A DNA stretch of 64,000 nucleotides, taken from NCBI RefSeq assembly GCF_003589745.1, contig NZ_CP032364.1, forward strand, positions 2,046,001 to 2,110,000, in the 5' to 3' direction. A program made the translations under genes and the position numbers. The stretch comes from Lachnoanaerobaculum umeaense (GTDB lineage: Bacteria; Bacillota; Clostridia; Lachnospirales; Lachnospiraceae). The notes below the pieces were generated by a model, which saw only the letters and a program-made list of their open reading frames with translations, was not told where the DNA came from and did no database searches. This document shows, one piece after another, positions 8,747 through 17,956 of this stretch. How positions within the stretch are numbered: the first letter of the stretch is position 1; each line of letters starts with the position of its first letter.

Positions 8747-10951
8747 TTAATTTATCATCACTTTATAGAGCACCACATCTCCATAATCTCTATAAACTTC
8801 AGTACTTCCATCCTCCAGCAAATATATTACAACGTCCGCAGCTCTTTCTCGACCTTCAAGATACTCATCATCTACACAAATATATTTTATCTGTGCATAG
8901 TTAAGATATACTTTGAAATTATCCAAAGTTCTCACCACAGCGGAGTTCCCTCCACTACCTGTTATATCAGTGTATGTTCTGATATCTAATCCCAATACCT
9001 TAAGTAAATCGTCCTCAGATAACAAAAGAGTTCTGGGATTTCCCATTGCAGTAAGATCCATATATATATCCACAAAACTGCTATCTGTATTTTCCAATAT
9101 TTCTTTATCAATATACCTATCATGGTGATTATAAATCCCGAGATCTCTCATACTTTTTGGATTTTCAGTCAATCCCCTTATGCCTGCCCAGTTAGTTACT
9201 CCCATTATAAGTAATGCAAACATTATACATGGCAAAAGTGAGTAGAATAAACTCTTTACTTGATCCTTATCCACCAAAAAACATACCATTATTATCACCA
9301 GTACAAACAATAAAATGAAATAATTGCCATCTACCTGATTTAATATAAATAAACTAAGTAGACTTACTCCGATATCTACTATTAGAACTATGAAGATATA
9401 TGAGAATATATCTCTTTTATCATTATTTTTAAACCAAAATTTTATAGTATATACCGGCATCAACACAAATAGTACTGATATAATTACCGTTGGTGATGCA
9501 ATGTAAATATGTGTTTCATTTGTCGGTGATATGAAAAGCTGGAATAATCTGTACAATATATCTATGCTTTCACCTGATGACATATTCATACCGGCGCTTC
9601 TATAATCTCCAATGGTATAAGGATATTTTGTCTCTATTCCAAGCTTATACCATACAGATGAATATACTGAGGTAATGATATGTCCTGTAAGTATATATGT
9701 TCTTGCATATACAAATACTATAGCAACTATTGGAAAAATAAGTAAATACGCAAATCTGAATATATTTTTGATTTTATTCTTATTCTTTATTAAATCTCCA
9801 ATAAGATAAATAATATTTGCAATTCCTATTCCAAAGCTAAACAACAGGCTTGTCGGTTTATATATAAGGCTTGCAAGTAATGCTATCAATGCAAATGTTA
9901 TGTAATGGCTCTGTCTTTTCTTTACATATAGACACATATTCAATATTGATATTAGTTGCATTAAAAGTGTAATCATATCAGTTTTTGCTGATATGCCCAT
10001 ATTCATAATTGCAGGTGTCACAGATACCAACACCACTGCAAGCCATGAATTATCATCTCTTTTATTACCGCACACTCTGACTATCTCAAATACTGTAAGC
10101 AGTACCATTATTGCACTTATATAAGAGAAACTAAGTACAAACCCAAAGCTTTTTTTAGTATTCAATACAAGTGTAAGTATCTCCAGTCCCTTTGGATAAA
10201 CATATACATCATTTACCGTTCCAAGATTGTCATATATACCGGTATCTCCAACAAGTACTGATAGGCTTCTTAGGCCATATCTTAAAGAATCATAATCCAG
10301 AGTAATATTGATTCTTCCGATTTGTAAAAGTATTGCTGAAAGTGATATTGCTGAACCGATACAGAAAAAATTCTTATTTTTCTTATCCGATATTTCATTA
10401 CTACCGGCTTTATTCATTGGCAATATGATTTTTAAAAAACTAAGTAAAATATATCCCGCCACTACAGCTATCGCAAGTCCTATAGTAAAATATCTCACTT
10501 CTTTTTTTGAGGCAATGTGTAAGGCTGAAAGAATACAAACAGATATGATATAGGCTAAGCTTCCTATCATAAAACTGTTCAAATAACGCACTATATTGCT
10601 CTCTTCCAAATGGCTTTTCCTTGCTTTTGCCAGTATTATCTCACCAAGCCAAATCAAAACCAAAACATAAATACAATCTACTATAAAAGCGGTGGCAGCC
10701 TGATGTAATATCATATACATCAGGCTAAAAATTCCTATACCTATCAGTCTTATATAATTGTTTTTTACAAATCTTAATATCAAATAAAATATAACAAAAA
10801 GCAATATATGTTCGAAATAAAGCATCTTAGTTTCTATCTCACCGATATCAAATAATATATAAGTCTTTTCAGCTAATAAAGAAAAACTGTAGATACTAAG
10901 AATGGCAGCACATATAAATACAAGTAAATATCCCATTTTCTTAATCTTCAT
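8747..10951 (-). CDS. large polytopic membrane protein, possible GT-C type glycosyltransferase
   Basis: The 734-residue protein has about 14 hydrophobic segments over residues 1-600 and a soluble C-terminal domain of ~130 residues. Early after the first block of helices it carries NITLDYDSLRYGLRSLSVL, an acidic exposed loop like those of GT-C lipid-linked sugar transferases. The overall layout (many helices, then a soluble tail) fits that superfamily. I cannot confirm catalytic residues, so the call is an inference. The ATG has GGAG seven bases upstream. The gene is monocistronic. Confidence 0.55.
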   Translation of the reverse strand: MKIKKMGYLLVFICAAILSIYSFSLLAEKTYILFDIGEIETKMLYFEHILLFVIFYLILRFVKNNYIRLIGIGIFSLMYMILHQAATAFIVDCIYVLVLIWLGEIILAKARKSHLEESNIVRYLNSFMIGSLAYIISVCILSALHIASKKEVRYFTIGLAIAVVAGYILLSFLKIILPMNKAGSNEISDKKNKNFFCIGSAISLSAILLQIGRINITLDYDSLRYGLRSLSVLVGDTGIYDNLGTVNDVYVYPKGLEILTLVLNTKKSFGFVLSFSYISAIMVLLTVFEIVRVCGNKRDDNSWLAVVLVSVTPAIMNMGISAKTDMITLLMQLISILNMCLYVKKRQSHYITFALIALLASLIYKPTSLLFSFGIGIANIIYLIGDLIKNKNKIKNIFRFAYLLIFPIVAIVFVYARTYILTGHIITSVYSSVWYKLGIETKYPYTIGDYRSAGMNMSSGESIDILYRLFQLFISPTNETHIYIASPTVIISVLFVLMPVYTIKFWFKNNDKRDIFSYIFIVLIVDIGVSLLSLFILNQVDGNYFILLFVLVIIMVCFLVDKDQVKSLFYSLLPCIMFALLIMGVTNWAGIRGLTENPKSMRDLGIYNHHDRYIDKEILENTDSSFVDIYMDLTAMGNPRTLLLSEDDLLKVLGLDIRTYTDITGSGGNSAVVRTLDNFKVYLNYAQIKYICVDDEYLEGRERAADVVIYLLEDGSTEVYRDYGDVVLYKVMIN

Positions 10952-11059
10952 ATGTAAACTCCATATCTTTTGTAAAGCAAATCTTCTTCATCAAATTACC
11001 ACCTTTTTTCATCAATACTCTCCGTAATCACTCTGTATTTTAAATTTGGTCTCTAATAC

Positions 11060-11152
11060 TTAGAAAAAGTCGGGAAAGTCATCCTTATCTTCAAAAAAGT
11101 CATCGATCTTCTAATCCATTCCATTTTCCATTCTCTCATATAGTTTTATCAT
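11060..11152 (-). pseudogene. short 3' gene relic with an in-frame amber codon
   Basis: Reading from the ATG at 11152 gives MIKLYERMENGMD, a TAG, then KIDDFFEDKDDFPDFF and TAA, all in one frame. The acidic-aromatic tail is protein-like and the only break is one stop codon, so this looks like the end of a lost gene. I do not recognise the family. Confidence 0.35.
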
Positions 11153-11168
11153 ATTCTGCTAAAAAGCC

Positions 11169-11513
11169 CTATATGAAATTTTTATCCACAAGGTAATGTA
11201 CTGCTTTATTATTAAGTCTTGCATACTCTATTTCAGATTTTGTACTCTCTCCGATATATCCATCTTTGTTGATGACATAGATTTCATCTGCCATATCAAT
11301 TTTTCTCTTATGCATATCATCAAGCATTTCTTTTGTTTTTGAAAGTGTGCCCTCATCCATGCCATCCCAAACTTCTGTATCTCCACAATGACCGAAAAGT
11401 CCAACACTTATGACAATATTCCCTTCAAGTGTAAGCTTCTTTTGTGCCTCAATAAATTCATCCTTGAATCTTGTACTTCCACATAGAGTAATCACTTTAT
11501 ACTTTCCAACCAT
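11169..11513 (-). CDS. nucleoside 2-deoxyribosyltransferase-like small protein
   Basis: The 114-residue protein has the fold signatures of the nucleoside 2-deoxyribosyltransferase/DUF4406 group: an N-terminal ITLCGSTRF strand-loop, a middle region placing an acidic residue after the second helix, and the C-terminal GYIGESTKSEIEYARLNN motif, with the Glu typical of the catalytic position. True enzymes move deoxyribose between bases, but many small members act on unknown nucleotides. It is cytoplasmic. It lies 49 bases after the rhodanese lipoprotein gene, though that spacing need not mean a shared role. Confidence 0.75.
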   Translation of the reverse strand: MVGKYKVITLCGSTRFKDEFIEAQKKLTLEGNIVISVGLFGHCGDTEVWDGMDEGTLSKTKEMLDDMHKRKIDMADEIYVINKDGYIGESTKSEIEYARLNNKAVHYLVDKNFI

Positions 11514-11562
11514 GGTACCCCTTTATAATTGCTTTAGATCGAGTTGATATTGTAATTGATTT

Positions 11563-12045
11563 TTATTTTTCTGAAACTGTTTCTCCTGTCCAATCATTGA
11601 TACCACCAAAATCATATACATTTGTATATCCCATATCAGCAAGTTTTTGCGAAGCCTGTCTGCTACGATTTCCACTTCTGCAATATACCAATATTACTTG
11701 ATCAAAATCCTGGAGTTCTGCAGGCTGTGTATTTGTTATACTTTCATTTGGTATACATATAGCCCCCGGAATATGTCCTGCTGCATACTCATCCTGACTT
11801 CTAACATCAACTATTACATGACCGTCCTCATTAGCCATCATCTGTTTTGCTGTTTCCTGATCAATATGTGTATAACTTCCTTCATTTTTGCTCTCCTCAC
11901 CTGCCTCCGCCTTCACAGTTGTTTCAGCACTACTTGAAATATTTTCCTTTGCTGAACCGTCATTAGTATTCGCAGTATTTGTATTTGAGCAACCTACAGC
12001 TGTTAATAAAACTCCGGTTAATATAACTCCTACTAATTTCTTCAT
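11563..12045 (-). CDS. rhodanese-domain lipoprotein
   Basis: The 160-residue protein has a lipoprotein signal (lipobox TAVGC, Cys19), a low-complexity Asn/Thr/Ser/Glu linker (20-55) and a single rhodanese domain. The active-site loop is YCRSGNRS with Cys122, and the domain start has the usual VIVDVRSQDEYAAGHIPGA. It should sit on the outer face of the membrane, where rhodaneses carry sulfane sulfur or act in redox chemistry. The gene is compact and intact, with a normal length for exported single-domain rhodaneses. Confidence 0.92.
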   Translation of the reverse strand: MKKLVGVILTGVLLTAVGCSNTNTANTNDGSAKENISSSAETTVKAEAGEESKNEGSYTHIDQETAKQMMANEDGHVIVDVRSQDEYAAGHIPGAICIPNESITNTQPAELQDFDQVILVYCRSGNRSRQASQKLADMGYTNVYDFGGINDWTGETVSEK

Positions 12046-12261
12046 ATGATTAATACCTCTCTTATATTTAATTTCTTTCTATGCGATACTTTCACACATC
12101 TATGCTACAATATCACACAGCTTCCATTATAGCATGAATCCATTCATGTATCTATCAAATGAGTGCAAAGGCAATTTATTTCTCCTTTATCAATGTTAAT
12201 TTCCATTATTTAATATACTGTTTATCAATAAGCAGTTATTACCAAATAATGATTTTCCTGC

Positions 12262-12329
12262 TGTAATAGAATATACAAAGTTTACTTTCCTGCACCGTTC
12301 GCTCCTGTAAGTATCATATATGTTGGCAT
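12262..12329 (-). pseudogene. relic of a P-loop protein (zeta-toxin-like N-terminus)
   Basis: From the ATG at 12327-12329 the frame reads MPTYMILTGANGAGK, then a stop. This is a textbook Walker A start, as in zeta-toxin-like kinases that begin a few residues before the P-loop. The rest of the gene is missing. The remainder of the ~300-base gap between the flanking genes is AT-rich, with nothing else recognisable. Confidence 0.55.
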
Positions 12330-12351
12330 ATTTTTAATCTGATACTATGTT

Positions 12352-13023
12352 TTATTTCTTACGCTTTAAATAATCAAAAACTATTTCTTTTTTCCATTTA
12401 TTATTAGATAAACTCTCTTCCATAACCATTGAAGAATCTGCTTCCATTGCGGAGCACATAGCCTGTGACACTCCTTCATATATCAGCTTCGTGCCTATAT
12501 TGTCATGCATATAGTTGACAGCTCTTTCTCTTCGTATTCCAAATCTTTCAGCTTCAGCACAGGCATCAATATTTGCTCCGATAAATATAAATTCCCAGCC
12601 ATATTTATTCTTTTCTTTTTCAATCATTCTCTTTACCTGTTCGTAATTATAATACCTACTTGCATTTTCCATTCCGTCCGTTATAATGACAAATATAGTT
12701 TTATTCGGCCTGTCTTCTTTTCTTGCATATTTATGAATATTTACAATATGTCTAATTGCTCCACCTACTGCATCTAAAAGTGCTGTAGTTCCTCTTACAA
12801 AATATTCTTTAGATGTTATTTCATCAACTTTCTCAATAGGTACTCTGTCATGAATCACCTTGCTTCTATCATCAAATAGCACTGTTGAAATATATGCACT
12901 CTCTTCTGTATCCTTTTGCTTTTTAATCATTGAATTGAATCCACCTATAGTATCTGCTTCCAATCCGCTCATCGATCCACTTCTGTCCAAAATATAAACT
13001 ATTTCTGTTAATGTCTTTTTCAT
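12352..13023 (-). CDS. von Willebrand factor A (vWA) domain protein
   Basis: The 223-residue protein is essentially one vWA domain. The metal-binding MIDAS motif is DRSGSM at 13-18, with the later Thr in FVRGTTALLDAV and the Asp in FVIITDGMENASR completing the site. It lacks a signal peptide, so it is cytoplasmic. Similar stand-alone vWA proteins are found with tellurite/stress (Ter-type) genes, and a TerD-vWA fusion lies 5 kb away, but they are not in one operon. The ATG has GGAGAAA upstream. Confidence 0.9.
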   Translation of the reverse strand: MKKTLTEIVYILDRSGSMSGLEADTIGGFNSMIKKQKDTEESAYISTVLFDDRSKVIHDRVPIEKVDEITSKEYFVRGTTALLDAVGGAIRHIVNIHKYARKEDRPNKTIFVIITDGMENASRYYNYEQVKRMIEKEKNKYGWEFIFIGANIDACAEAERFGIRRERAVNYMHDNIGTKLIYEGVSQAMCSAMEADSSMVMEESLSNNKWKKEIVFDYLKRKK

Positions 13024-13076
13024 AAGATTTCTCCTTCAAATTTGTTTTGTAGTCTTATGATACATCAATCAAAAGA

Positions 13077-13104
13077 AAAAAGGTCAACCCTAAGGCGACC
13101 TTTT
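13077..13104 (-). terminator. terminator after the macro-domain gene
   Basis: Arms AAAAGGTC and GACCTTTT with a short loop. On the minus strand the U-run is TTTTTTC. It starts three bases past the stop codon of the macro-domain gene. Confidence 0.75.
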
Positions 13105-13107
13105 AAT

Positions 13108-14229
13108 TTAGCTTGAAAGTGGTTCCAATCCAAAGTCAAAAAGAACAATATCTATTTTTATTACATTGTAATCTTTATTTTTTATAAAGTATTCCACCAC
13201 CTTGTCGGTCTGTGAAATAGGTGAAAGTGCATACCCTGCAATTCTTAAAAAATCCACAGTCTCATCAATATTCAATCTAAGTCCGACTGCAAGTGCCAGT
13301 ACTTTTTCTTTTGAAGGCTTTACCTTTCCCTTTAAAAGCTTTGAAAAATACTGCTTTGATATATTTGAAGTTGCGTAAACCTCAGAGTTTTTGAATCCCT
13401 TTTTGTTTATAAGCTGCTGTAAATGTTTTTCAAAAGATTCCTTATATATATTCTTTAATGCATCCTCCAGTGATTCGGAAATATTCTCAGGCTTCCTCTT
13501 TCTCAAGAAATCCGGTATGTTTAAAGATGAAGGCATATACTCCTGTTGAAGTTCGCTTACTTCTGTTTCTCTTGCATTCCAATCCTGATATGGAGGCTCT
13601 TTGTAACCAAAATATTCCTCATCATCTTCATTGTGATAATCATCTTCATATGTGTCGTAATCTTCATCTACCGGCAGATGCTCTGTAGCATTTGCTGCTA
13701 CTACATAGTCATCATCTATAAACTCTATAACTTTATCCACCAGAATACCGGAAACCCGTACCGCATCACTTCCGAAAACCACAAGAAATATTTCTATTTC
13801 ATACTCTTTTAAAAATTCCGTGAAGGCTTCTACAGCTATAACTACACCGATTTCTTCCGGAAATCTGTATGTACCTGTTGCAAGCAAAGGAAATGCAATA
13901 GATTTGCAATTATTTTCAACTGCCATATGCAACGCTTTGTCATAACACTGCCTAAGTATAGTAAGTTCGTTACTTCTTCCGTCCTTCCAAACAGGACCGC
14001 TTACATGAATAATGTATTTGGCATCAAGATTGAATGCAGGTGTAATACCGACATCCCCCGGATATAAATTTCCAAGCTTTCTTCGCTCCTCTAAAAGCTC
14101 TTTAATTCCTGCCGCATTATATATGGCGGTCTCAACTCCACGTCCGATAAAACCGTAAGGATTTACTGTATTTACAATGGCATCCGCTTTTACATTAGTA
14201 ATATCATTTCTTATAATCTTAAAAGGCAC
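13108..14229 (-). CDS. macro domain protein with C-terminal helix-turn-helix-like region
   Basis: The 373-residue protein has an N-terminal macro domain (residues ~1-165) with the ADP-ribose-binding phrases DITNVKADAIVNTVNP, GRGVETAI and FPLLATGTYRFP. An acidic, low-complexity linker follows (~185-230). The C-terminal ~110 residues resemble a phage-repressor fold (ISKQYFSKLLKGKVKPSKEKVLALAVGL). Macro domains bind or remove ADP-ribose; joining one to a DNA-binding-like fold suggests sensing of ADP-ribosyl signals, which is inference. It is cytoplasmic, monocistronic and ended by its own terminator. Confidence 0.85.
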   Translation of the reverse strand: MPFKIIRNDITNVKADAIVNTVNPYGFIGRGVETAIYNAAGIKELLEERRKLGNLYPGDVGITPAFNLDAKYIIHVSGPVWKDGRSNELTILRQCYDKALHMAVENNCKSIAFPLLATGTYRFPEEIGVVIAVEAFTEFLKEYEIEIFLVVFGSDAVRVSGILVDKVIEFIDDDYVVAANATEHLPVDEDYDTYEDDYHNEDDEEYFGYKEPPYQDWNARETEVSELQQEYMPSSLNIPDFLRKRKPENISESLEDALKNIYKESFEKHLQQLINKKGFKNSEVYATSNISKQYFSKLLKGKVKPSKEKVLALAVGLRLNIDETVDFLRIAGYALSPISQTDKVVEYFIKNKDYNVIKIDIVLFDFGLEPLSS

Positions 14230-14302
14230 TATACTACCTCCATTTATTTATATCCCAATTATATACTAATCTATCCGCTTATTCCACATATATAAAGCCT
14301 TT

Positions 14303-14782
14303 TTACTTTTCATGCACCAGTTTACCGGTCATATGATCAATACTCATTACATACATTTTCACTCTGCTGCCTGCACTTTCAATTTCCTTTTCAATGGATT
14401 CCGGACTTGGATAAAATCTTTTAGCAAGTCTCCTCAGCTGCTCATATATCTTTTCCTTGTCTCTCATTTCTTCTACATGCCCCAGACATACAACACTTTT
14501 AAATGTATTTGCCCAGTCTCCATCTTCTATATGACCCTCATCTGTAGTTGTAAAACATACCTTGTTATCCTTTCCCAAAAGATCTACCTTAAGCCCTTGC
14601 AGTGCACCGTGAAAATATATTCTACCGTCAGTTTCATCAAAATATTGATTTATCGTAACAGCATAAGGATATCCGTTCTCACCATTCATAGCTATAACTC
14701 CTCTTGGTGCACTCCTTAGTATTTCAACGCACTCCTCTTTTGACAGCAGCTGTTTAAATCTTCTCATTGCTCTAAATTCCAT
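14303..14782 (-). CDS. pyridoxamine 5'-phosphate oxidase-like flavin-binding protein (NimA group)
   Basis: The 159-residue split-barrel protein has the N-terminal phrase EECVEILRSAPRGVIAMNG and the core YPYAVTINQYFDETDGRIYFHGALQGLK, both typical of the PNPOx-like/NimA family, which binds FMN or a related cofactor. Some NimA members reduce nitroimidazoles, but most are of unknown substrate, so drug resistance should not be assumed. The start used is the ATG at 14780-14782; the GGAG site lies just ahead of it, inside the first codons of a possible longer frame starting at 14797. Confidence 0.85.
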   Translation of the reverse strand: MEFRAMRRFKQLLSKEECVEILRSAPRGVIAMNGENGYPYAVTINQYFDETDGRIYFHGALQGLKVDLLGKDNKVCFTTTDEGHIEDGDWANTFKSVVCLGHVEEMRDKEKIYEQLRRLAKRFYPSPESIEKEIESAGSRVKMYVMSIDHMTGKLVHEK

Positions 14783-14819
14783 CTTATCTCCATTCAATTT
14801 TAAATATTCTAACTCATAA

Positions 14820-14849
14820 ACAGGCCTATGGTAAAACCCATAGGCCTGT
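14820..14849 (-). terminator. perfect 12-bp hairpin after fruA
   Basis: ACAGGCCTATGG and CCATAGGCCTGT pair perfectly around a 6-base loop, five bases past the fruA stop. The U-run after it is weak (TTATGAG), so it may be a partial terminator or an RNA-stabilising end. Confidence 0.7.
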
Positions 14850-14854
14850 AATTT

Positions 14855-16798
14855 CTAGTTTTCTTTCTTTTTTCCAAGATTCAGTGATACTATCAAAAGG
14901 AATGCTCCCATAACAGTTCCTATAACCAAAGCGATAATATACATTACCGGATTTGTAACAGCACCTACTAAAACTGCGAACATTCCACCATGTGGAGCCT
15001 TGGATCTGCAACTAAAAATCATACTCAGAGCACCTGCAACACCACTTGATAGAAATAATGGTGGTATGACTCTTAGAGGATTACTTGCCGCAAAAGGTAT
15101 TGCTCCCTCTGTTATAAAGGCAAATCCCATTACATAGTTTACTAAAGCACTTCCTCTTTGTGCTTCAGGCCAAAGGTTCTTATAAACTGTAGCTGAAAGT
15201 GCGATAGCAAGCGGTGGTACCATACCTCCTACCATACTTGCTGCCATAACATCACTTCCTGCTGTACCGGATGTAGTAACAAGGGCTGTAGCTGTAACAT
15301 ATGCAGCCTTATTTATAGGGCCACCCATATCTATGGCCATCATTGAACCTACCACAAAGCCTAAGACAATCTTTTCACCACCACTCATACTTTCAATAAA
15401 GTTCCTAAATGATGTCATAATAAATGCCATTGGCGCATTTATTACAAAGAGCATCAGCACACCCATTATAAATGATCCAAGTACCGGAAACAGGAATATG
15501 GGCTTTATTCCATCAAGTGATCGTGGAATCCAAGAAAATGCATATCTTAGTGCAAATATTATACCTCCGGCCAAAAATCCGGCTACTAAGGCTCCCAAAA
15601 ATCCTGAAGGTGTATAGCTTAGCCATTCTGCACTCTGCAATCCAAGTATACTTGGATTTGCTAAGATTCCACCTACCATACCTACTATAAATCCTGGTCT
15701 GTCAGCAATACTTCTTCCTATGAAACCTGCCAAGATAGGAAGCATCATACTAAATGAAAGCTTACCTAAAACGAACAAAAGTTCTGCAAACTTATTATAG
15801 CTTGGATCCTCAGGATTGAAAGCATTGATTCCCCAGAAGAATGAAAGAGCGATAAGTATTCCTCCGGCTACTACAAATGGCAGCATATTGCTGACACCTT
15901 CCATCAAATACTTGTAAATCTTTCTTCCTACACTCTCACCCTCTGTGCTTTCACTGCTGCTCTTTTCACCACTATGATGATATATAGCTGCATTTCCGTC
16001 CAAAACAGTTTGAATTAATTCCTTAGGCTTATTTATTCCGTCAGCAACCTTAGTAAATAAAGTAGGATGTCCGTCAAATCTTGCAATTTCCACTTTCTTA
16101 TCTGCTGCAACAATAATACCTACAGCTCTGTCAATATCCTCTTTTGTCAGTTTATTCTCAACACCTATCTGTCCATTAGTTTCGACTTTTACATCAAGTC
16201 CCATTTCCTTGGCAGCTTCCTTTATCTTTTCTGCTGCCATAAATGTATGCGCAATACCTGTAGGACAGGCTGTAACAGCAATAATGTACTTCTTGCCTTC
16301 ACTGCCGCTTTCTTCCTTAGGCTCTTCTTTTACCTCTTCGGTTGACTTTACAAAGTCTTCAAAAATTGTCTTTACTTCTTCCTTTGTTGTAGCATTGTCA
16401 AGCTTTCCTTTAACATCAGGATTCATCAAAGCTGTTGACAGTGTTGCAAGTGCCTTTAAATGCTCATCAGCTCCATTTGCAGGTGCACAGATCATAAAGA
16501 TATGCTTAGCCGGCTGAGCATCAAAACTCTCCCACTCTACGCCGCTATCACTTTTTGCATATATGATCATTGCTTTTTCAAAGCAACTTGCCTTTGCATG
16601 AGGTATTGCTATACCATCACCTACTCCTGTAGTGGAAAGACTTTCTCTTTCCAAAAGAGCCTTGAAAAATTCATCCTTATTTCCTATTATGCCCTTTTCA
16701 ACCAGCATATCTGTGAGTTTGTTCAAAGCTTCTTTTTTATCCGTTGCCGAAAAGCCAAATTGAATCAAATCAAATTGAATAAGTTGTGTTAAATCCAT
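14855..16798 (-). CDS. fruA: fructose-specific PTS transporter, fused IIA-IIB-IIC
   Basis: The 647-residue fusion imports and phosphorylates fructose. The IIA domain (1-150) has its phospho-His at 67 in GIAIPHAK. The IIB domain (~168-265) has its phospho-Cys at 178 in TACPTGIAHTF. The IIC membrane domain (~295-640) has about ten hydrophobic segments. Phosphate passes from HPr to His67, Cys178 and then to the sugar, giving fructose 1-phosphate. It is 16 bases downstream of fruK, whose product uses that compound. Length and domain order are normal for Firmicutes. No DeoR-type fruR gene is in this operon. Confidence 0.95.
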   Translation of the reverse strand: MDLTQLIQFDLIQFGFSATDKKEALNKLTDMLVEKGIIGNKDEFFKALLERESLSTTGVGDGIAIPHAKASCFEKAMIIYAKSDSGVEWESFDAQPAKHIFMICAPANGADEHLKALATLSTALMNPDVKGKLDNATTKEEVKTIFEDFVKSTEEVKEEPKEESGSEGKKYIIAVTACPTGIAHTFMAAEKIKEAAKEMGLDVKVETNGQIGVENKLTKEDIDRAVGIIVAADKKVEIARFDGHPTLFTKVADGINKPKELIQTVLDGNAAIYHHSGEKSSSESTEGESVGRKIYKYLMEGVSNMLPFVVAGGILIALSFFWGINAFNPEDPSYNKFAELLFVLGKLSFSMMLPILAGFIGRSIADRPGFIVGMVGGILANPSILGLQSAEWLSYTPSGFLGALVAGFLAGGIIFALRYAFSWIPRSLDGIKPIFLFPVLGSFIMGVLMLFVINAPMAFIMTSFRNFIESMSGGEKIVLGFVVGSMMAIDMGGPINKAAYVTATALVTTSGTAGSDVMAASMVGGMVPPLAIALSATVYKNLWPEAQRGSALVNYVMGFAFITEGAIPFAASNPLRVIPPLFLSSGVAGALSMIFSCRSKAPHGGMFAVLVGAVTNPVMYIIALVIGTVMGAFLLIVSLNLGKKKEN

Positions 16799-16814
16799 TA
16801 TTCTTTCTCCTTTA

Positions 16815-17735
16815 CTATAACCTTATCTCTTCGACCTTTATTTGAACTAAAAGCTCATCTATCAACTCTTTTTCCCCTACTCCGGCAGAAAATGAAGTAG
16901 CTCCTCCGGCAGCGGAAGCATACTGTAGGCTGAGCTTATAGTCTCCGGTTTCATCATACTTTGCTACAAACATAGCAAGCATACTGTCACCTGCTGCAAT
17001 AGTGGAAACAACTTTTCCCTTTGCTGTATTTGCACTTAAAATCTCTCCATTTTTTGCAAACAGTATAGCACCCTTACTTCCTCTGGAAACAATTACATTT
17101 TCTGCTCCCATTTCTTGCAGTTTTCTTGCATACTTTGCTATATCTTCAATGGTATTTATCTCTACTCCAAACATCTCACCCAGCTCAAATTCGTTTGGCT
17201 TTACAATAAAAGGATTGTATTTTAAAGTATTTAAAACCATATCTTTGTTGCTGTCAACTACCAGCTTCGCACCCTTTTGTCTTATTTTTTCTGCTATTCT
17301 AACAAAGTCATTACCTTCCATACCCGGTATTATATTACCTGATAAGAATACGGTATCCTGACTTGTCAATTCATCCAATGTAACAAAAAAATCTTTAATA
17401 TTTTCTTCACTAACTTTACTACTTTGAGAGTTTATTTCTGTTTCAGTCTCGGTGGTTAATTTGATGTTAATTCTTGTGAAACCGTTCGTTTCGACAAAAT
17501 TAGTTTTTATTGACTTTTTCTTCAATTCATCTTTTATAAAATATCCGGTAAATCCGGCAATAAATCCCAGTGCCTTGCTTTCTTTACCTATATTTTTTAA
17601 CAGTAAGGAAATATTTATACCCTTACCTCCTACAACATAACCTGACTCTCCAGTTCTATTTAGCTTACCAAGTTCAAAATTCTCGACCTTTGTAAGCATA
17701 TCAATAGCCGGATTCAATGTGATTGTATAGTACAT
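16815..17735 (-). CDS. fruK: 1-phosphofructokinase
   Basis: The 306-residue PfkB-family kinase turns fructose 1-phosphate into fructose 1,6-bisphosphate for glycolysis. It has the N-terminal TLNPAIDMLTKV typical of FruK/LacC, the substrate loop VVGGKGINIS, and the C-terminal motif TIAAGDSMLA, where the usual first Gly of GAGDS is Ala while the catalytic Asp is kept. It is the first gene of a fruK-fruA operon; AGGAGG lies just upstream. The transcription start should lie in the 17740-17900 gap, but I see no clear regulator site. Confidence 0.95.
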   Translation of the reverse strand: MYYTITLNPAIDMLTKVENFELGKLNRTGESGYVVGGKGINISLLLKNIGKESKALGFIAGFTGYFIKDELKKKSIKTNFVETNGFTRINIKLTTETETEINSQSSKVSEENIKDFFVTLDELTSQDTVFLSGNIIPGMEGNDFVRIAEKIRQKGAKLVVDSNKDMVLNTLKYNPFIVKPNEFELGEMFGVEINTIEDIAKYARKLQEMGAENVIVSRGSKGAILFAKNGEILSANTAKGKVVSTIAAGDSMLAMFVAKYDETGDYKLSLQYASAAGGATSFSAGVGEKELIDELLVQIKVEEIRL

Positions 17736-17900
17736 CCGCCACCTCCTTAACTATATGCAGAAAATACTTATATTGCACATATATTATAACATAAACTTTA
17801 TTTATTTTATAATATTTTTTTGAAATATTAATTCGCAAATATATCTTTCTTGTGAGTGATTTATCATATGTTCTTATCGTCAATATATTTAACCAAATAA

Positions 17901-17943
17901 AAATACTCTATCTATATGGCTTCCTCATTTAAATAGAGTATTT
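17901..17943. terminator. hairpin after the TerD-vWA gene
   Basis: AAATACTCTAT at 17901-17911 pairs with ATAGAGTATTT at 17933-17943. On the minus strand it is followed by TTATTTGG. It lies just beyond the stop codon of the TerD-vWA gene. Confidence 0.6.
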
Positions 17944-17956
17944 GAGCATCGTTATG

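Noticed and set aside
14826..15011. Small 61-residue frame at the fruA 3' end
   Set aside because: It is a shadow of the fruA coding frame and its terminator hairpin, with no ribosome site.
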